In this document: positions 1 through 8,452 of the stretch, piece after piece
Layout of the letters: every line of letters begins with the position of its first letter
How positions within the stretch are numbered: the stretch's first letter is position 1
Assembly: GCF_026341125.1 (NCBI RefSeq)
Contig: NZ_JAPEOR010000002.1
Span: 310,001-374,000 of the forward strand
Length of the DNA stretch: 64,000 nucleotides
Source of the DNA: Streptomyces sp. NBC_01142
GTDB taxonomy: Bacteria; Actinomycetota; Actinomycetes; Streptomycetales; Streptomycetaceae
Direction: 5' to 3'
Position numbers and translations under genes: made by a program
The notes under the pieces: generated by a model
Databases searched by the model: none
The model's input: only the letters and a program-made list of their open reading frames with translations
What the model was told of the DNA's origin: nothing

Positions 1-1784
1 CACTTGTCGGCCAGGCCCGGGTTCTCCTCGAGCCAGGCGCGGACGGCGTCCTGCTCCTTGCCCTTCCCGGTCGTCTGGATCTTGGCTTCAAGGTCCGTGA
101 GCTGCTTTTCGGTCATCTTGAAGTTCTTGAGCCACTTGCCGACCTGCGGGTTCTCGGCGGAGAAGCCCTTGCGGGCCAGGGTGTGCACGCCGTCGCCCTT
201 GCCCCAGCTGCCCTGGGGATCCTTGAGCTTCTTCAGGTCGTAGCTGCTGTACGCCCAGTGCGGTGACCACAGCGTGGTGACGATGGGCTCCTTCTTGTCG
301 TACGCGCGCTTCAGCTCGGCGAGCATGCCGGGCGTGGAGCCGTCGACGACCTTGTACTCGCCCTCCAGGCCGTAGTCCTTGAGCACCTTGTCCTTGAGGA
401 TGCCCATCATTCCGGCACTCGGCTCGATGCCGATGATCCGGCCCTTGAAACGGCTCGACTTGCCCTTGAGGTCCTCGAGGGAGTCGATGCCCTTCATGTA
501 CGAGGGGACGGAGAGCTCCAGCGAGGTGGGCCCGTACCAGGCGCCCACATCCTCGAGCTTGTTCCGGTACTTGTCCCAGTACTGGGCGTGCGTGACCGGG
601 AGCCAGGAGTCGGTCTGGAAGTCGATCTGGCCGGTGGACAGGCCGGTGTAGAGCGCTCCGGCCTCCAGCTGCTTGGTGTCGACCTCGAAACCGCGCTGCT
701 CCAGCAGCTCCTTCCAGAGGAAGGTGGAGGCGATGCCTTCGTCCCAGGGGATGTAGCCCAGGGAGATCTTCTTGCCCTGGCCGACGTTGTCCGCGCCCTT
801 GGCGGAGCCGGACGTGGCGCCACCGAACATGCTCATGCTGCCCGCGACCAGCGCGAGGACGACGACACCGGCGACCGCGACGACGGGCTGCGGGCGGTAG
901 CTCCAGATCTGCCGTCCACCGGTCACCGACGTGGCCTTGGCCAGCGCGCGGCGGCCGAGCGGCGAGACCTGGCGGCCCAGGGCGCCGGTGATCCGGTCGA
1001 GGTACATCGCCAGGATGACGATGGAGATACCGGCCTCGAAGCCGAGGCCGATGTCCACATTGCCGATGGCACGGTAGACCGCGCCGCCGAGTCCGCCGCC
1101 ACCGACCATGCCGGCGATGACCACCATGGACAGCCCGAGCATGATCACCTGGTTGATACCGGCCATGATCGTCGGCAGCGCCAGGGGGAGCTGGATGCGC
1201 AGCAGCGTGTTGCGCGGGGTGGTGCCGAAAGCCTCGGCCGCCTCGACGAGCTCACCGTCGACCTGACGGATGCCGAGCTCCGTCATCCGTACGCCCGGAG
1301 GCAGCGCAAAGATGATCGTGGCGATGATGCCGGGGACCACACCGACGCCGAAGAAGATGATGCCGGGGATCAGATAGACCATCGCCGGCATGGTCTGCAT
1401 GAAGTCGAGCACGGGCCGGATCACGGCGCTGACGGTCTTGGAGCGCGAGGCCCAGATACCGAGCGGGACCGCGATCGCCAGTGTGACGATGGTGGCGACG
1501 AGGACCAGCGAGAGGGTCGACATCGCGTCGTCCCACAGCTCGATGGAGTCGATCAGCGCAAACCCGGCGAAGGCGAGGGCGCCCGCGGCCAGACCGCGCA
1601 GCCACCAGGCGACGACGGCGAGGATGCCCGCGAAGAGCAGCGGCTCGGGCGCGGTGAGTACCGCGTCGATGCCGTCGTACAGGCCGGTGACGACGGAGCT
1701 GATCGCGTCGAAGAGCCAGGCGAGATGCTTCTGGAGGAAGTCGACACCGCTGTCGACCCAGTCTCCGAGGTGGAGCCTAGGCAT
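1..1784 (-). CDS. QAT-type ABC transporter permease fused to substrate-binding domain (partial, 3' end off window)
   Basis: Membrane permease for glycine betaine, choline or a similar quaternary amine, carrying its own solute-binding domain at the C terminus. About 594 residues are visible. Residues 1-290 hold several hydrophobic spans and the EAA-type loop (ELVEAAEAFGTTPRNTLLRIQ). A further membrane segment near residue 305 is followed by an extracytoplasmic OpuAC/ProX-like domain (KISLGYIPWDEG, WLPVTHAQYW, aromatic ligand-box residues). The start is ATG at 1784, overlapping the ATPase stop by 8 bases, so the two genes are translationally coupled. The last residues lie left of the window. 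Family assignment is firm; the exact substrate is inferred. Confidence 0.92.
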   Translation of the reverse strand, partial: MPRLHLGDWVDSGVDFLQKHLAWLFDAISSVVTGLYDGIDAVLTAPEPLLFAGILAVVAWWLRGLAAGALAFAGFALIDSIELWDDAMSTLSLVLVATIVTLAIAVPLGIWASRSKTVSAVIRPVLDFMQTMPAMVYLIPGIIFFGVGVVPGIIATIIFALPPGVRMTELGIRQVDGELVEAAEAFGTTPRNTLLRIQLPLALPTIMAGINQVIMLGLSMVVIAGMVGGGGLGGAVYRAIGNVDIGLGFEAGISIVILAMYLDRITGALGRQVSPLGRRALAKATSVTGGRQIWSYRPQPVVAVAGVVVLALVAGSMSMFGGATSGSAKGADNVGQGKKISLGYIPWDEGIASTFLWKELLEQRGFEVDTKQLEAGALYTGLSTGQIDFQTDSWLPVTHAQYWDKYRNKLEDVGAWYGPTSLELSVPSYMKGIDSLEDLKGKSSRFKGRIIGIEPSAGMMGILKDKVLKDYGLEGEYKVVDGSTPGMLAELKRAYDKKEPIVTTLWSPHWAYSSYDLKKLKDPQGSWGKGDGVHTLARKGFSAENPQVGKWLKNFKMTEKQLTDLEAKIQTTGKGKEQDAVRAWLEENPGLADK

Positions 1785-3006
1785 TGCGGGCCACCTCCTT
1801 GGTCTTCCTGGTCTGCCCGGACTGTTCGTCCTGCTCGGACTGTTCGGTCTGCTCGGACTGCTCGGACTGCTCGGGCTGTTCGGACTGCTTCGGGACCGGG
1901 GCGGTGACCGGCGCGGCGTCCCTCGGGGGCTCGAGCGGGCTCATCGGCTCGCCGAGGACGGCGAGCAGCCGGGCGCGCGGTACGACACCCACGAGGCGGC
2001 CCTTCCCGTCCGTCACGGCGACCGCCGCATCGCTGGTGGAGCAGGGCGTGAACAGCTCGATGATCGGGGTGCTCTCCGGGACGGTGGCGGGCGCGGCCGC
2101 GAGGACGTCCTCGGGTGTACGGAGTTCCTTGCCGTCGTCCGTCCTCGTACCCATCACGGTGTGCGGCTCGGCCATGATCGCGCCCGCGGTCAGCACCCGG
2201 GAGCGGTCGACGTCCTGGGTGAAGGAGGCGACGTAGTCGTTGGCCGGGGTCACGAGAATGTCCTCGGCGCTGCCGAGCTGGACGATCCGGCCGTCCCGCA
2301 TCACGGCGATCCGGTCACCGAGGCGCATGGCCTCGTTGAGGTCGTGCGTGATGAAGACGATGGTCTTCTTCAGCCGCTTCTGCAGCTCGAGGAGCTGGTC
2401 CTGCATATCGCGGCGGATCAACGGGTCGAGCGCGCTGAAGGACTCGTCCATCAGCAGCAGATCGGCGTCGGTGGCGAGCGCACGGGCCAGGCCGACGCGC
2501 TGCTGCATACCGCCGGAGAGCTCGTCGGGCCAGGAGTTCTCCCAGCCGGCGAGGCCGGTCATCTCCAGGGCCTCGGTGGCACGGCGGTCGCGCTCGGCGC
2601 GGGGGACGCCCTGCACCTCGAGGCCGTAGCCGGCGTTCTCCAGCACGCTGCGGTGCGGGAAGAGCGCGAAGTGCTGGAACACCATGCTGATCTTGGTGGA
2701 GCGGACGGCGCGCAGCTCGCGGGGGCGGAGCGCGGTGAGGTCCTGGCCGTCGAAGAGAACGCGTCCGGCGGTCGGCTCCAGCAGTCCGTTCAGCATGCGC
2801 AGCAACGTGGACTTGCCGGACCCGGACAGACCCATGACGACGAATATCTGACCCGGTTCGACGGCGAACGAGGCATCGATCACCGCTGCGGTCGTACCGT
2901 CGGCGCGCAGCTCGTCGCGGTCGCCGCCGCTTTCGAGCTTCCGTACCGCTTCGTCGGGTCGTCTGCCGAACACTTTGTACAAGTGCTCGGCTTGCAGCCT
3001 GGACAC
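1777..3006 (-). CDS. Glycine betaine/proline-type ABC transporter ATP-binding protein
   Basis: Cytoplasmic ATPase partner of the fused permease/binding protein encoded next to it. It has Walker A GLSGSGKST, signature LSGGMQQRV, Walker B LLLMDESFSALD and a switch histidine in FITHDLNEA. Residues from about 285 onward look like the paired CBS domains that sense ionic strength in ProV/OpuAA proteins. GTG at 3006 is preferred because GAGG lies 5 bases upstream; the open frame extends further but without family similarity. 409 aa. The C terminus is odd: a tail of SEQ/PEQ/TEQ tripeptides encoded by a 9-base repeat. Confidence 0.93.
   Translation of the reverse strand: MSRLQAEHLYKVFGRRPDEAVRKLESGGDRDELRADGTTAAVIDASFAVEPGQIFVVMGLSGSGKSTLLRMLNGLLEPTAGRVLFDGQDLTALRPRELRAVRSTKISMVFQHFALFPHRSVLENAGYGLEVQGVPRAERDRRATEALEMTGLAGWENSWPDELSGGMQQRVGLARALATDADLLLMDESFSALDPLIRRDMQDQLLELQKRLKKTIVFITHDLNEAMRLGDRIAVMRDGRIVQLGSAEDILVTPANDYVASFTQDVDRSRVLTAGAIMAEPHTVMGTRTDDGKELRTPEDVLAAAPATVPESTPIIELFTPCSTSDAAVAVTDGKGRLVGVVPRARLLAVLGEPMSPLEPPRDAAPVTAPVPKQSEQPEQSEQSEQTEQSEQDEQSGQTRKTKEVARNA
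1811..1890 (-). repeat. In-frame nonanucleotide repeat in the ABC ATPase C terminus
   Basis: About eight imperfect copies of a 9-base unit (GACTGCTCG or GACTGTTCG on the plus strand) encode consecutive EQS/EQT/EQP/EQD tripeptides near the end of the ATPase. The unit length keeps the frame, so copy number can change without breaking the gene. Confidence 0.85.
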
Positions 3007-3273
3007 ATACACCTCACGCGTTGAACCGAAAACGGCTCCGCCACCCCGGGCGACGGCATGAGCCGTCGACGGCAGAGGCAGAGCCGTGGAGCAGGGCGGG
3101 TTCCGCCCGCTGCCCCGGGGTGCGCCCGGCCGTACCCGGCCGGATGCGGAACCAGGGGGTCCGCTCCAGGTCCGCGCCTGCCCCTGTCCTCTCAGGGGCA
3201 AACGCAATGGTGAGCCACGTCACCGGGGCCGCTCGCGGGGTGGCTGTCGGCGGGGTGCGGCATCATCGGGTCT

Positions 3274-4194
3274 GTGACACGACGCCTGATGCTCCTCGAC
3301 ACCGCTTCCCTGTACTTCCGGGCCTATTTCGGGGTCCCCGATTCGGTCCGGGCCCCCGACGGCACGCCGGTCAACGCCGTGCGCGGACTGCTCGACTTCA
3401 TCGCGCGGCTGGTCCAGGACCACCGCCCCGACGACCTGGTGGCCTGCTGGGACAACGACTGGCGGCCGCACTGGCGGGTCGAGCTGATCCCGACGTACAA
3501 GGCGCACCGCGTCGCGGTCGAGACGGAGCTGGGGCCGGACGAGGAGGAGACTCCGGACACCCTTGCCCCGCAGGTCCCGGTGATCATGGACGTGCTCGAC
3601 GCGCTCGGCATCGCCCGGGTCGGCGCCGACGGGTACGAGGCGGACGATGTCATCGGCACACTCACCGGCCGTGCCACGGGCCCGGTGGACATCGTGACCG
3701 GCGACCGCGACCTCTTCCAGCTGGTCGACGACGCCCGCGGCCGGCGGGTGCTCTATCCCCTGAAGGGCGTCGGGACGCTCCAGGTCACGGACGAGGCATG
3801 GCTGCGCGAGAAGTACGGCGTGGACGGCCCGGGGTACGTCGATCTGGCACTGCTGCGCGGTGACCCGAGCGACGGACTGCCGGGCGTGCCCGGAATCGGC
3901 GAGAAGACCGCAGCCAAGCTGCTGGACGCCTTCGGCGATCTGGCCGGGATCATGGCCGCCGTCGACGACCGGACCTCCAAGCTGACACCCTCGCAGCGCA
4001 AGCGGCTGGACGAGGCCCGGGGCTATGTGGCGGTCGCGCCCAAGGTGGTCCGGGTCGCCTCGGACGTACCGCTGCCCGACTTCGACCCCGCGCTGCCCAC
4101 CGAGCCGCGCGATCCGGCCTCGCTGGACGAGCTCGCGGCCCGGTGGGGGCTCGGCGGTGCCTTGAAACGGTTGTTGACCACACTCCAGCACTGA
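3274..4194 (+). CDS. 5'-3' exonuclease (PolA N-terminal/FEN-type domain protein)
   Basis: Stand-alone flap/5'-3' exonuclease, 306 aa, equivalent to the N-terminal domain of DNA polymerase I; expected to remove RNA primers and flaps. The sequence opens MLLDTASLYFRAYFG with the family's first metal-binding aspartate. It has the ADDVIGTL and VTGDRDLFQL acidic motifs near residues 120-145, DPSDGLPGVPGIGEKTA (helix-hairpin-helix) near 200-215 and a C-terminal DNA-binding helical part. It starts at GTG 3274 with a poor Shine-Dalgarno. The 3' end carries the -35 box of the next gene. Confidence 0.93.
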   Translation: MTRRLMLLDTASLYFRAYFGVPDSVRAPDGTPVNAVRGLLDFIARLVQDHRPDDLVACWDNDWRPHWRVELIPTYKAHRVAVETELGPDEEETPDTLAPQVPVIMDVLDALGIARVGADGYEADDVIGTLTGRATGPVDIVTGDRDLFQLVDDARGRRVLYPLKGVGTLQVTDEAWLREKYGVDGPGYVDLALLRGDPSDGLPGVPGIGEKTAAKLLDAFGDLAGIMAAVDDRTSKLTPSQRKRLDEARGYVAVAPKVVRVASDVPLPDFDPALPTEPRDPASLDELAARWGLGGALKRLLTTLQH

Positions 4195-4216
4195 GTGTTA
4201 GCTTAGGCAAGCCTAA
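4174..4216 (+). promoter_or_regulatory. Iron box overlapping a promoter for the siderophore-interacting protein
   Basis: TTAGCTTAGGCAAGCCTAA at 4198-4216 is an almost perfect 19-bp inverted repeat that fits the DmdR/IdeR iron-box consensus. TTGACC at 4174-4179 lies 18-19 bases before TTAGCT/TAGCTT inside the box, so an iron-loaded repressor would cover the -10 region. The start codon of the regulated gene is 21 bases downstream. Confidence 0.85.
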
Positions 4217-4237
4217 CCAACTTCAGGGGAGACCGCC

Positions 4238-5080
4238 GTGGCAGAACGACCGGCCCGCAATGCACCGAAGGCCCACGAGGCGCAGGTGGTGCGCACCGAG
4301 CGGATCACTCCGCACATGGTGCGCGTCGTCCTGGGCGGTGAGGGGCTGGCCGGCCTGGGCGTCGGCGAGGCCACCGACCACTACGTCAAGCTGCTGTTCC
4401 CGGCCGAGGGGGTGACCTATCCGGAGCCGTTCGACATCGATCGGATCCGCAAGGAGTTCCCGCGCGAGCAGTGGCCCGCCAACCGCACGTACACGGTACG
4501 GAGTTGGGACCCGGTCAACCGCGAGATGGCGGTCGACTTCGTGGTCCACGGCGACGAGGGACTGGCCGGCCCGTGGGCGGCACGGGCCCGCGTGGGCGAG
4601 ACGATGCACATCCTGGGCCCCGGCGGTGGTTTCGCCCCGGACCCGGCGGCGGACTGGCATTTGCTGGTGGGCGACGAGAGTGCGCTGCCCGCGATCGCCG
4701 CGTCGATGGAACAGATGCCTGCCGGCGCACTCGTCCATGCCTTCGTCGAGATCTCCGGCCCGGAGGAGGAGCAGAAGACCGCCACGCCCGACGGGACCGA
4801 GATCACCTGGCTGCACCGGGGCGACCGCCCGGTCGGCGAGGCGCTGGTCGCCGCCGTCACCTCGCTGGACTTCCCCGAGGGTGACGTGTGCGCCTTCGTC
4901 CACGGCGAGGCGGCGTTCGTGAAGGAGCTGCGTCGCCATCTCCGCCTGGAGCGGCAGGTACCGCGCGAGCAGCTGTCGATCTCCGGGTACTGGCGACTCG
5001 GCCAGACCGACGAGGACTGGCGCGCGGTCAAGCGCGAGTGGAACGAGCAGGTGGAACGCGAACAGGAACCCGGCGCCTGA
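4238..5080 (+). CDS. Siderophore-interacting protein (FAD-dependent ferric-siderophore reductase)
   Basis: Cytoplasmic NAD(P)H/FAD flavoprotein of the ViuB/SIP family, 280 aa, that reduces ferric siderophores to release iron. The FAD-binding pattern RTYTVRSWDP lies near residues 84-93, followed by the LHILGPGGGFAP-like segment and a C-terminal NAD(P)H domain with WRLGQTDEDW. GTG start at 4238 with GGGGAG 6-8 bases upstream. The iron box directly upstream predicts induction by iron starvation. No transporter or siderophore synthesis gene is adjacent. Confidence 0.95.
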   Translation: MAERPARNAPKAHEAQVVRTERITPHMVRVVLGGEGLAGLGVGEATDHYVKLLFPAEGVTYPEPFDIDRIRKEFPREQWPANRTYTVRSWDPVNREMAVDFVVHGDEGLAGPWAARARVGETMHILGPGGGFAPDPAADWHLLVGDESALPAIAASMEQMPAGALVHAFVEISGPEEEQKTATPDGTEITWLHRGDRPVGEALVAAVTSLDFPEGDVCAFVHGEAAFVKELRRHLRLERQVPREQLSISGYWRLGQTDEDWRAVKREWNEQVEREQEPGA

Positions 5081-5115
5081 CGCGACCTGCACCACGGGCC
5101 CCGCGCCCCGGCCCT

Positions 5116-5139
5116 GCCCCCGGCGATTCAGCCGGGGGC
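5116..5139 (+). terminator. Rho-independent-type hairpin after the siderophore reductase
   Basis: GCCCCCGGC, six-base loop, GCCGGGGGC: a perfect 9-bp stem 36 bases after the stop codon. Confidence 0.8.
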
Positions 5140-5625
5140 TCTGTCGTCGCCGGACATACGTACCGAGACGTCCACGTGCGCGGGTCTCGCGGTGACGCCG
5201 GCGCCGCGTCGCCCAGGATCGCGCCGGTCACCACGCTCCGCGGCTCACCGACGGCGTAACGGGCACGATGCGGTCCGCTGCCGATCCCGGCACCTTGTGC
5301 ACCGACGTGCACCGACGTGCACCGACGGGCACCGACGGGCACCGACGGGCACCGACGGGCCGGACCGTAGGCAGCCGCGAGCACTCCGCGACGGGTGACA
5401 CCTTCAGCGCACCCGCATCGAGCAGCGGGGACGGTCCGCGACGGGAGTCGGCGGCCGTCCCGTACAACCGGTGTCGTACGGGACGGACTTCGGGACGGGC
5501 GTCGGGACGGACTTGCGGTATGCGCGGAAGACGCGCAGAGGGCGCGGGCCGAACGCCGGACCGCCCGGACCATGGCCCCCAACAGCGCGCATCCACGGGC
5601 GCGTGCGAACATCGGCGCACCCGGA
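5140..5625. other. Long intergenic region upstream of the ECF sigma gene
   Basis: No ORF here has recognisable protein features. The open frames are Arg/Ala/Gly-rich readthroughs of GC-rich DNA. The region holds the decamer array at 5301-5360 and leads into the sigma promoter at 5626. I see no other structure. Confidence 0.6.
5301..5360 (+). repeat. Six tandem decamers upstream of the sigma factor
   Basis: Exactly six copies of a 10-base unit: ACCGACGTGC twice, then ACCGACGGGC four times, with a degenerate seventh unit just before. A 10-bp period places each copy on the same face of the helix. Confidence 0.95.
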
Positions 5626-5653
5626 CCAATCCGTACAGCCCTCGGCTACGAAT
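5626..5653 (+). promoter_or_regulatory. Putative ECF (SigK-type) promoter of the sigma/anti-sigma/photolyase operon
   Basis: CCAATCC (5626-5632), 16-base spacer, CGAAT (5649-5653). The same two elements with the same 16-base spacing occur on the minus strand at 9943-9970. From memory, mycobacterial SigK promoters have a CCATCC-like -35 and CCGAAT-like -10. The predicted start site leaves a leader of about 50 bases before GTG 5714. Autoregulation is inferred. Confidence 0.7.
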
Positions 5654-5713
5654 GCCTGACGGATGCCTGGTGGAAACTGTCCGGAAGACATCCGCACCGT
5701 GGAGGAAAGCCGC

Positions 5714-6298
5714 GTGAAACAAGCCGTACACATCGGCGGCCCCGCCTCGGCGGGCCCCGATCTGCAGGAACTGCTCGGTCTCGTGGCCAGAGGAGACCAG
5801 GAAGCCTTCTCCCGCGTGTACGACACGGTCTGCGGGCAGGTCCTCGGACTGGTACGCACCGTGCTGCGCGATCCCGCCCAGTCGGAAGAGGTGACACAGG
5901 AGGTGCTGATCGAGATCTGGCGCAGCGCCGCACGCTTTCAGCCGACCCGCGGATCGGCGATGGCCTGGATCCTCACCCTCGCCCACCGGCGGGCGGTGGA
6001 CCGGGTCCGGTCCGCCCAGGCCGCCACCGACCGCGAGCGGCGGGCTGCCCTGCTGGAGCAGATCCCCGCCTACGACGAGGTCGTCGAACAGGTCGAGGCC
6101 AGCCTCGAGCGCGAACAAGTACGGCGCTGCCTGCGCACGCTGACCGAGCTGCAGCGCCAGTCGGTGACCCTCGCGTACTACCGGGGGCTGGCCTACCGCG
6201 AAGTGGCCGAACTTCTCTCCGTGCCACTGGGCACGGTCAAGACACGACTGCGCGACGGGCTCATCCGCCTGCGCGACTGCCTGGGGGTGAGCACGTGA
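5714..6298 (+). CDS. sigK: ECF RNA polymerase sigma factor, SigK type
   Basis: Alternative sigma factor, 194 aa. Region 2 lies near residues 20-95 (FSRVYDTVCGQVLGLV, AWILTLAHRRAVDRVR) and region 4 near 130-185 (AYYRGLAYREVAELLSVPLGTVKTRLRDG, a helix-turn-helix). GTG 5714 is chosen because GGAGG ends 8 bases upstream; the open frame begins at 5663 without such a site. The stop overlaps the start of the RskA-type anti-sigma gene (GTGA), a pairing typical of the SigK/RskA (ECF19) group. A matching promoter lies upstream. The symbol marks the family, not proven orthology. Confidence 0.92.
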   Translation: MKQAVHIGGPASAGPDLQELLGLVARGDQEAFSRVYDTVCGQVLGLVRTVLRDPAQSEEVTQEVLIEIWRSAARFQPTRGSAMAWILTLAHRRAVDRVRSAQAATDRERRAALLEQIPAYDEVVEQVEASLEREQVRRCLRTLTELQRQSVTLAYYRGLAYREVAELLSVPLGTVKTRLRDGLIRLRDCLGVST

Positions 6299-7047
6299 GC
6301 ACCGCTGATCTGCACACGCTGACCGGCGCCTATGTGCTGCACGCACTCGCGCCCGACGAGCGTGCCGAGTTCGAGCGGCACCTTCAAGTGTGCCCGTCCT
6401 GCGCGCAGGAGGTACGCGAACTGAGCGCCACCGCCGGGCGGTTGGCGCTCGCGGTGGCGGTGGTACCGCCCCCCGCGCTCAAGGCGCAGGTGATGGGCCG
6501 GATCTCCGCCGAGCGCCAGGAGGCGCCCTGGGTCCCGCGGCAGGCCCGCCGTGGCGTGCGCGGCCGCCGCGGCCGGGCACTGTCGCGCTTCGCGCTGGCG
6601 GCCTGTATCGCCGCGGCCGCGGGCTTCGGCGGGGTGGCCGTCTGGCAGCACGGCGAGGCGCAGGACGCGCGCGATACGGCGCAGCGCGCGCAGCGCCAGT
6701 CCGAGGAGCTGGCCTCGGTGCTGGCCGCGCCGGACGCCAAGGCGAGCACCGCGAAACTCTCGGACGGGGGACGCGGCACGGTCGTCGTCTCACAGCGCCG
6801 GAACAAGGCGGTCTTCCTCACCTCGGGCCTGCCCAAACCGCCTCAGGGCAAGGTCTACCAACTCTGGTACAGCGATGCCGGAACGATGCGCCCGGCCGGA
6901 CTGATGGACCCCGCCGCCACCGACAGCGCCGTACTGATGGACGGCCCGCTGAACGCGGCATCGGGCATGGGCATCACCGTCGAACCGGCCGGCGGTTCCG
7001 CCAAACCGACCTCCGACCCCCTGGCCCTGGTGAACTTCCCCGCCTGA
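6295..7047 (+). CDS. rskA: Anti-sigma factor, RskA type
   Basis: Membrane-anchored anti-sigma factor, 250 aa, expected to hold the upstream sigma factor inactive. The N-terminal anti-sigma domain carries a zinc-binding H-x3-C-x2-C motif (ERHLQVCPSC). One transmembrane segment lies near residues 99-115 (ALAACIAAAAGFGGVAVW). The extracytoplasmic part is an RskA domain (GKVYQLWYSDAGTMRPAGLM). It starts with GTG inside the sigma stop codon. Release probably needs regulated proteolysis; a site-2 protease gene exists at 34.7-36 kb, but any link between the two is speculation. Confidence 0.93.
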   Translation: MSTADLHTLTGAYVLHALAPDERAEFERHLQVCPSCAQEVRELSATAGRLALAVAVVPPPALKAQVMGRISAERQEAPWVPRQARRGVRGRRGRALSRFALAACIAAAAGFGGVAVWQHGEAQDARDTAQRAQRQSEELASVLAAPDAKASTAKLSDGGRGTVVVSQRRNKAVFLTSGLPKPPQGKVYQLWYSDAGTMRPAGLMDPAATDSAVLMDGPLNAASGMGITVEPAGGSAKPTSDPLALVNFPA

Positions 7048-7060
7048 AAAAGGACGGCGC

Positions 7061-8449
7061 ATGAGTGTTGCGGTCATGCTCTTCACCTCCGATCTGCGGC
7101 TGCACGACCAGCCGGCGCTACGAGCCGCGCTGCGCGAGGCCGACGAGATCGTGCCCCTGTTCGTACTCGATCCGGGCGTACGGAAAGCGGGCTTCGACGC
7201 CCCCAACCGCCGGGCGTTCCTGGCCGACTGCCTGGCATCGCTCGACGCCGGTCTGCACGAGCGGGGCGGGCGGCTCGTGATCCGTACCGGCGATGTCACC
7301 GAGCAGGTCTGCCGGGTGATCGCCGAGAGCGGTGCCCGCGCGGTGCATGTCTCGGCCGGGGTCAGCGCCTACGCCGTACGCAGGGAGGAGCGGCTGCGCG
7401 AGGCTCTGACAGCGCTGCGGTGCACCCTGCACGTCCATGACGCGGTCGTCACCGCGCTGCCCCCGGGGCAGATCACGCCCGTCGGCCGCGACCACTTCGC
7501 GGTGTTCACACCGTACTTCCGCAAGTGGGAGGCGGCCGGGGTACGCGAGCCCGTGCCCGCGCCACGCTCCGTGGCGGTCCCCGAGCTCGCCGGCCATCCG
7601 CTGCCGCGCCGCACCGCGGTCACGGGCGTGTCGCCCCAACTGGCCAACGGCGGGGAGACGGAGGGCCGTCGGCGGCTGAGTGCCTGGCTCGCCGACAGGA
7701 GCAAAGGCATCGGGGCGTACGACGACCGGCACGACGATCTCCAGGGCGACGCCACCTCCCGGCTCTCCCCGCATCTGCACTTCGGCACCCTCTCCGCCGC
7801 CGAACTCGTCCACCGGGCACGCCGCAAGGGCGGCCCGGGCGCGGACGCTTTTGTACGGCAGCTGGCCTGGCGGGACTTCCACCACCAGGTCCTCGCGGCC
7901 CGGCCGGACGCGGCACACGCCGACTACCGTCCGCGCGGCGACCGCTGGCGCGCCGACGAGAAGGAGATCACCGCCTGGAAGGAAGGCATGACCGGCTGTC
8001 CGATCGTGGACGCGGCCATGCGCCAGCTGCTGCACGAGGGCTGGATGCACAACCGCGGACGGCTGCTGACGGCGAGCTATCTCACCAAGACCCTGTACGT
8101 GGACTGGCGTATCGGTGCCCGCCACTTCCTGGATCTGCTGGTGGACGGGGACATCGCCAACAACCAGCTCAACTGGCAGTGGGTGGCGGGCACCGGGACC
8201 GACACCCGCCCCAACCGCGTCCTGAATCCGCTCGCCCAGGCCAGGCGGTTCGATCCGCGGGGAGAGTACGTACGCCGGTGGGTCCCGGAGCTCGCCGGAC
8301 TGGCCGGGCCCGCCGTGCACCGGCCGTGGAAGCTCGATGGGCTCGAGCGGGCGCGCCTCGACTACCCCGACCCGCTGGTGGATCCGGCGGAGGGGCGGGC
8401 GAGGTTCGAGCGGGCCCGTGGACTGGACGGGCCCCGGCCCGGTTCCTGA
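7061..8449 (+). CDS. phr: Deoxyribodipyrimidine photolyase
   Basis: Light-driven repair of cyclobutane pyrimidine dimers, 462 aa, normal length for a class I enzyme. The N-terminal alpha/beta antenna domain opens VMLFTSDLRLHDQPAL. The C-terminal FAD domain has GCPIVDAAMRQLLHEGWMHNR, LLVDGDIANNQLNWQW and NRVLNPLAQARRFDP. It begins 13 bases after the anti-sigma stop with AAGGA before ATG, so it is probably in the sigma operon. That places repair of UV damage under the same control. It converges on the methyltransferase gene with only 3 bases between stops. Confidence 0.95.
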   Translation: MSVAVMLFTSDLRLHDQPALRAALREADEIVPLFVLDPGVRKAGFDAPNRRAFLADCLASLDAGLHERGGRLVIRTGDVTEQVCRVIAESGARAVHVSAGVSAYAVRREERLREALTALRCTLHVHDAVVTALPPGQITPVGRDHFAVFTPYFRKWEAAGVREPVPAPRSVAVPELAGHPLPRRTAVTGVSPQLANGGETEGRRRLSAWLADRSKGIGAYDDRHDDLQGDATSRLSPHLHFGTLSAAELVHRARRKGGPGADAFVRQLAWRDFHHQVLAARPDAAHADYRPRGDRWRADEKEITAWKEGMTGCPIVDAAMRQLLHEGWMHNRGRLLTASYLTKTLYVDWRIGARHFLDLLVDGDIANNQLNWQWVAGTGTDTRPNRVLNPLAQARRFDPRGEYVRRWVPELAGLAGPAVHRPWKLDGLERARLDYPDPLVDPAEGRARFERARGLDGPRPGS

Positions 8450-8452
8450 GCC

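Noticed and set aside
5268..5717. 149-aa plus-strand ORF over the decamer array
   Set aside because: No ribosome-binding site or recognisable protein pattern; it overlaps the sigma promoter and runs into the sigma start in another frame.
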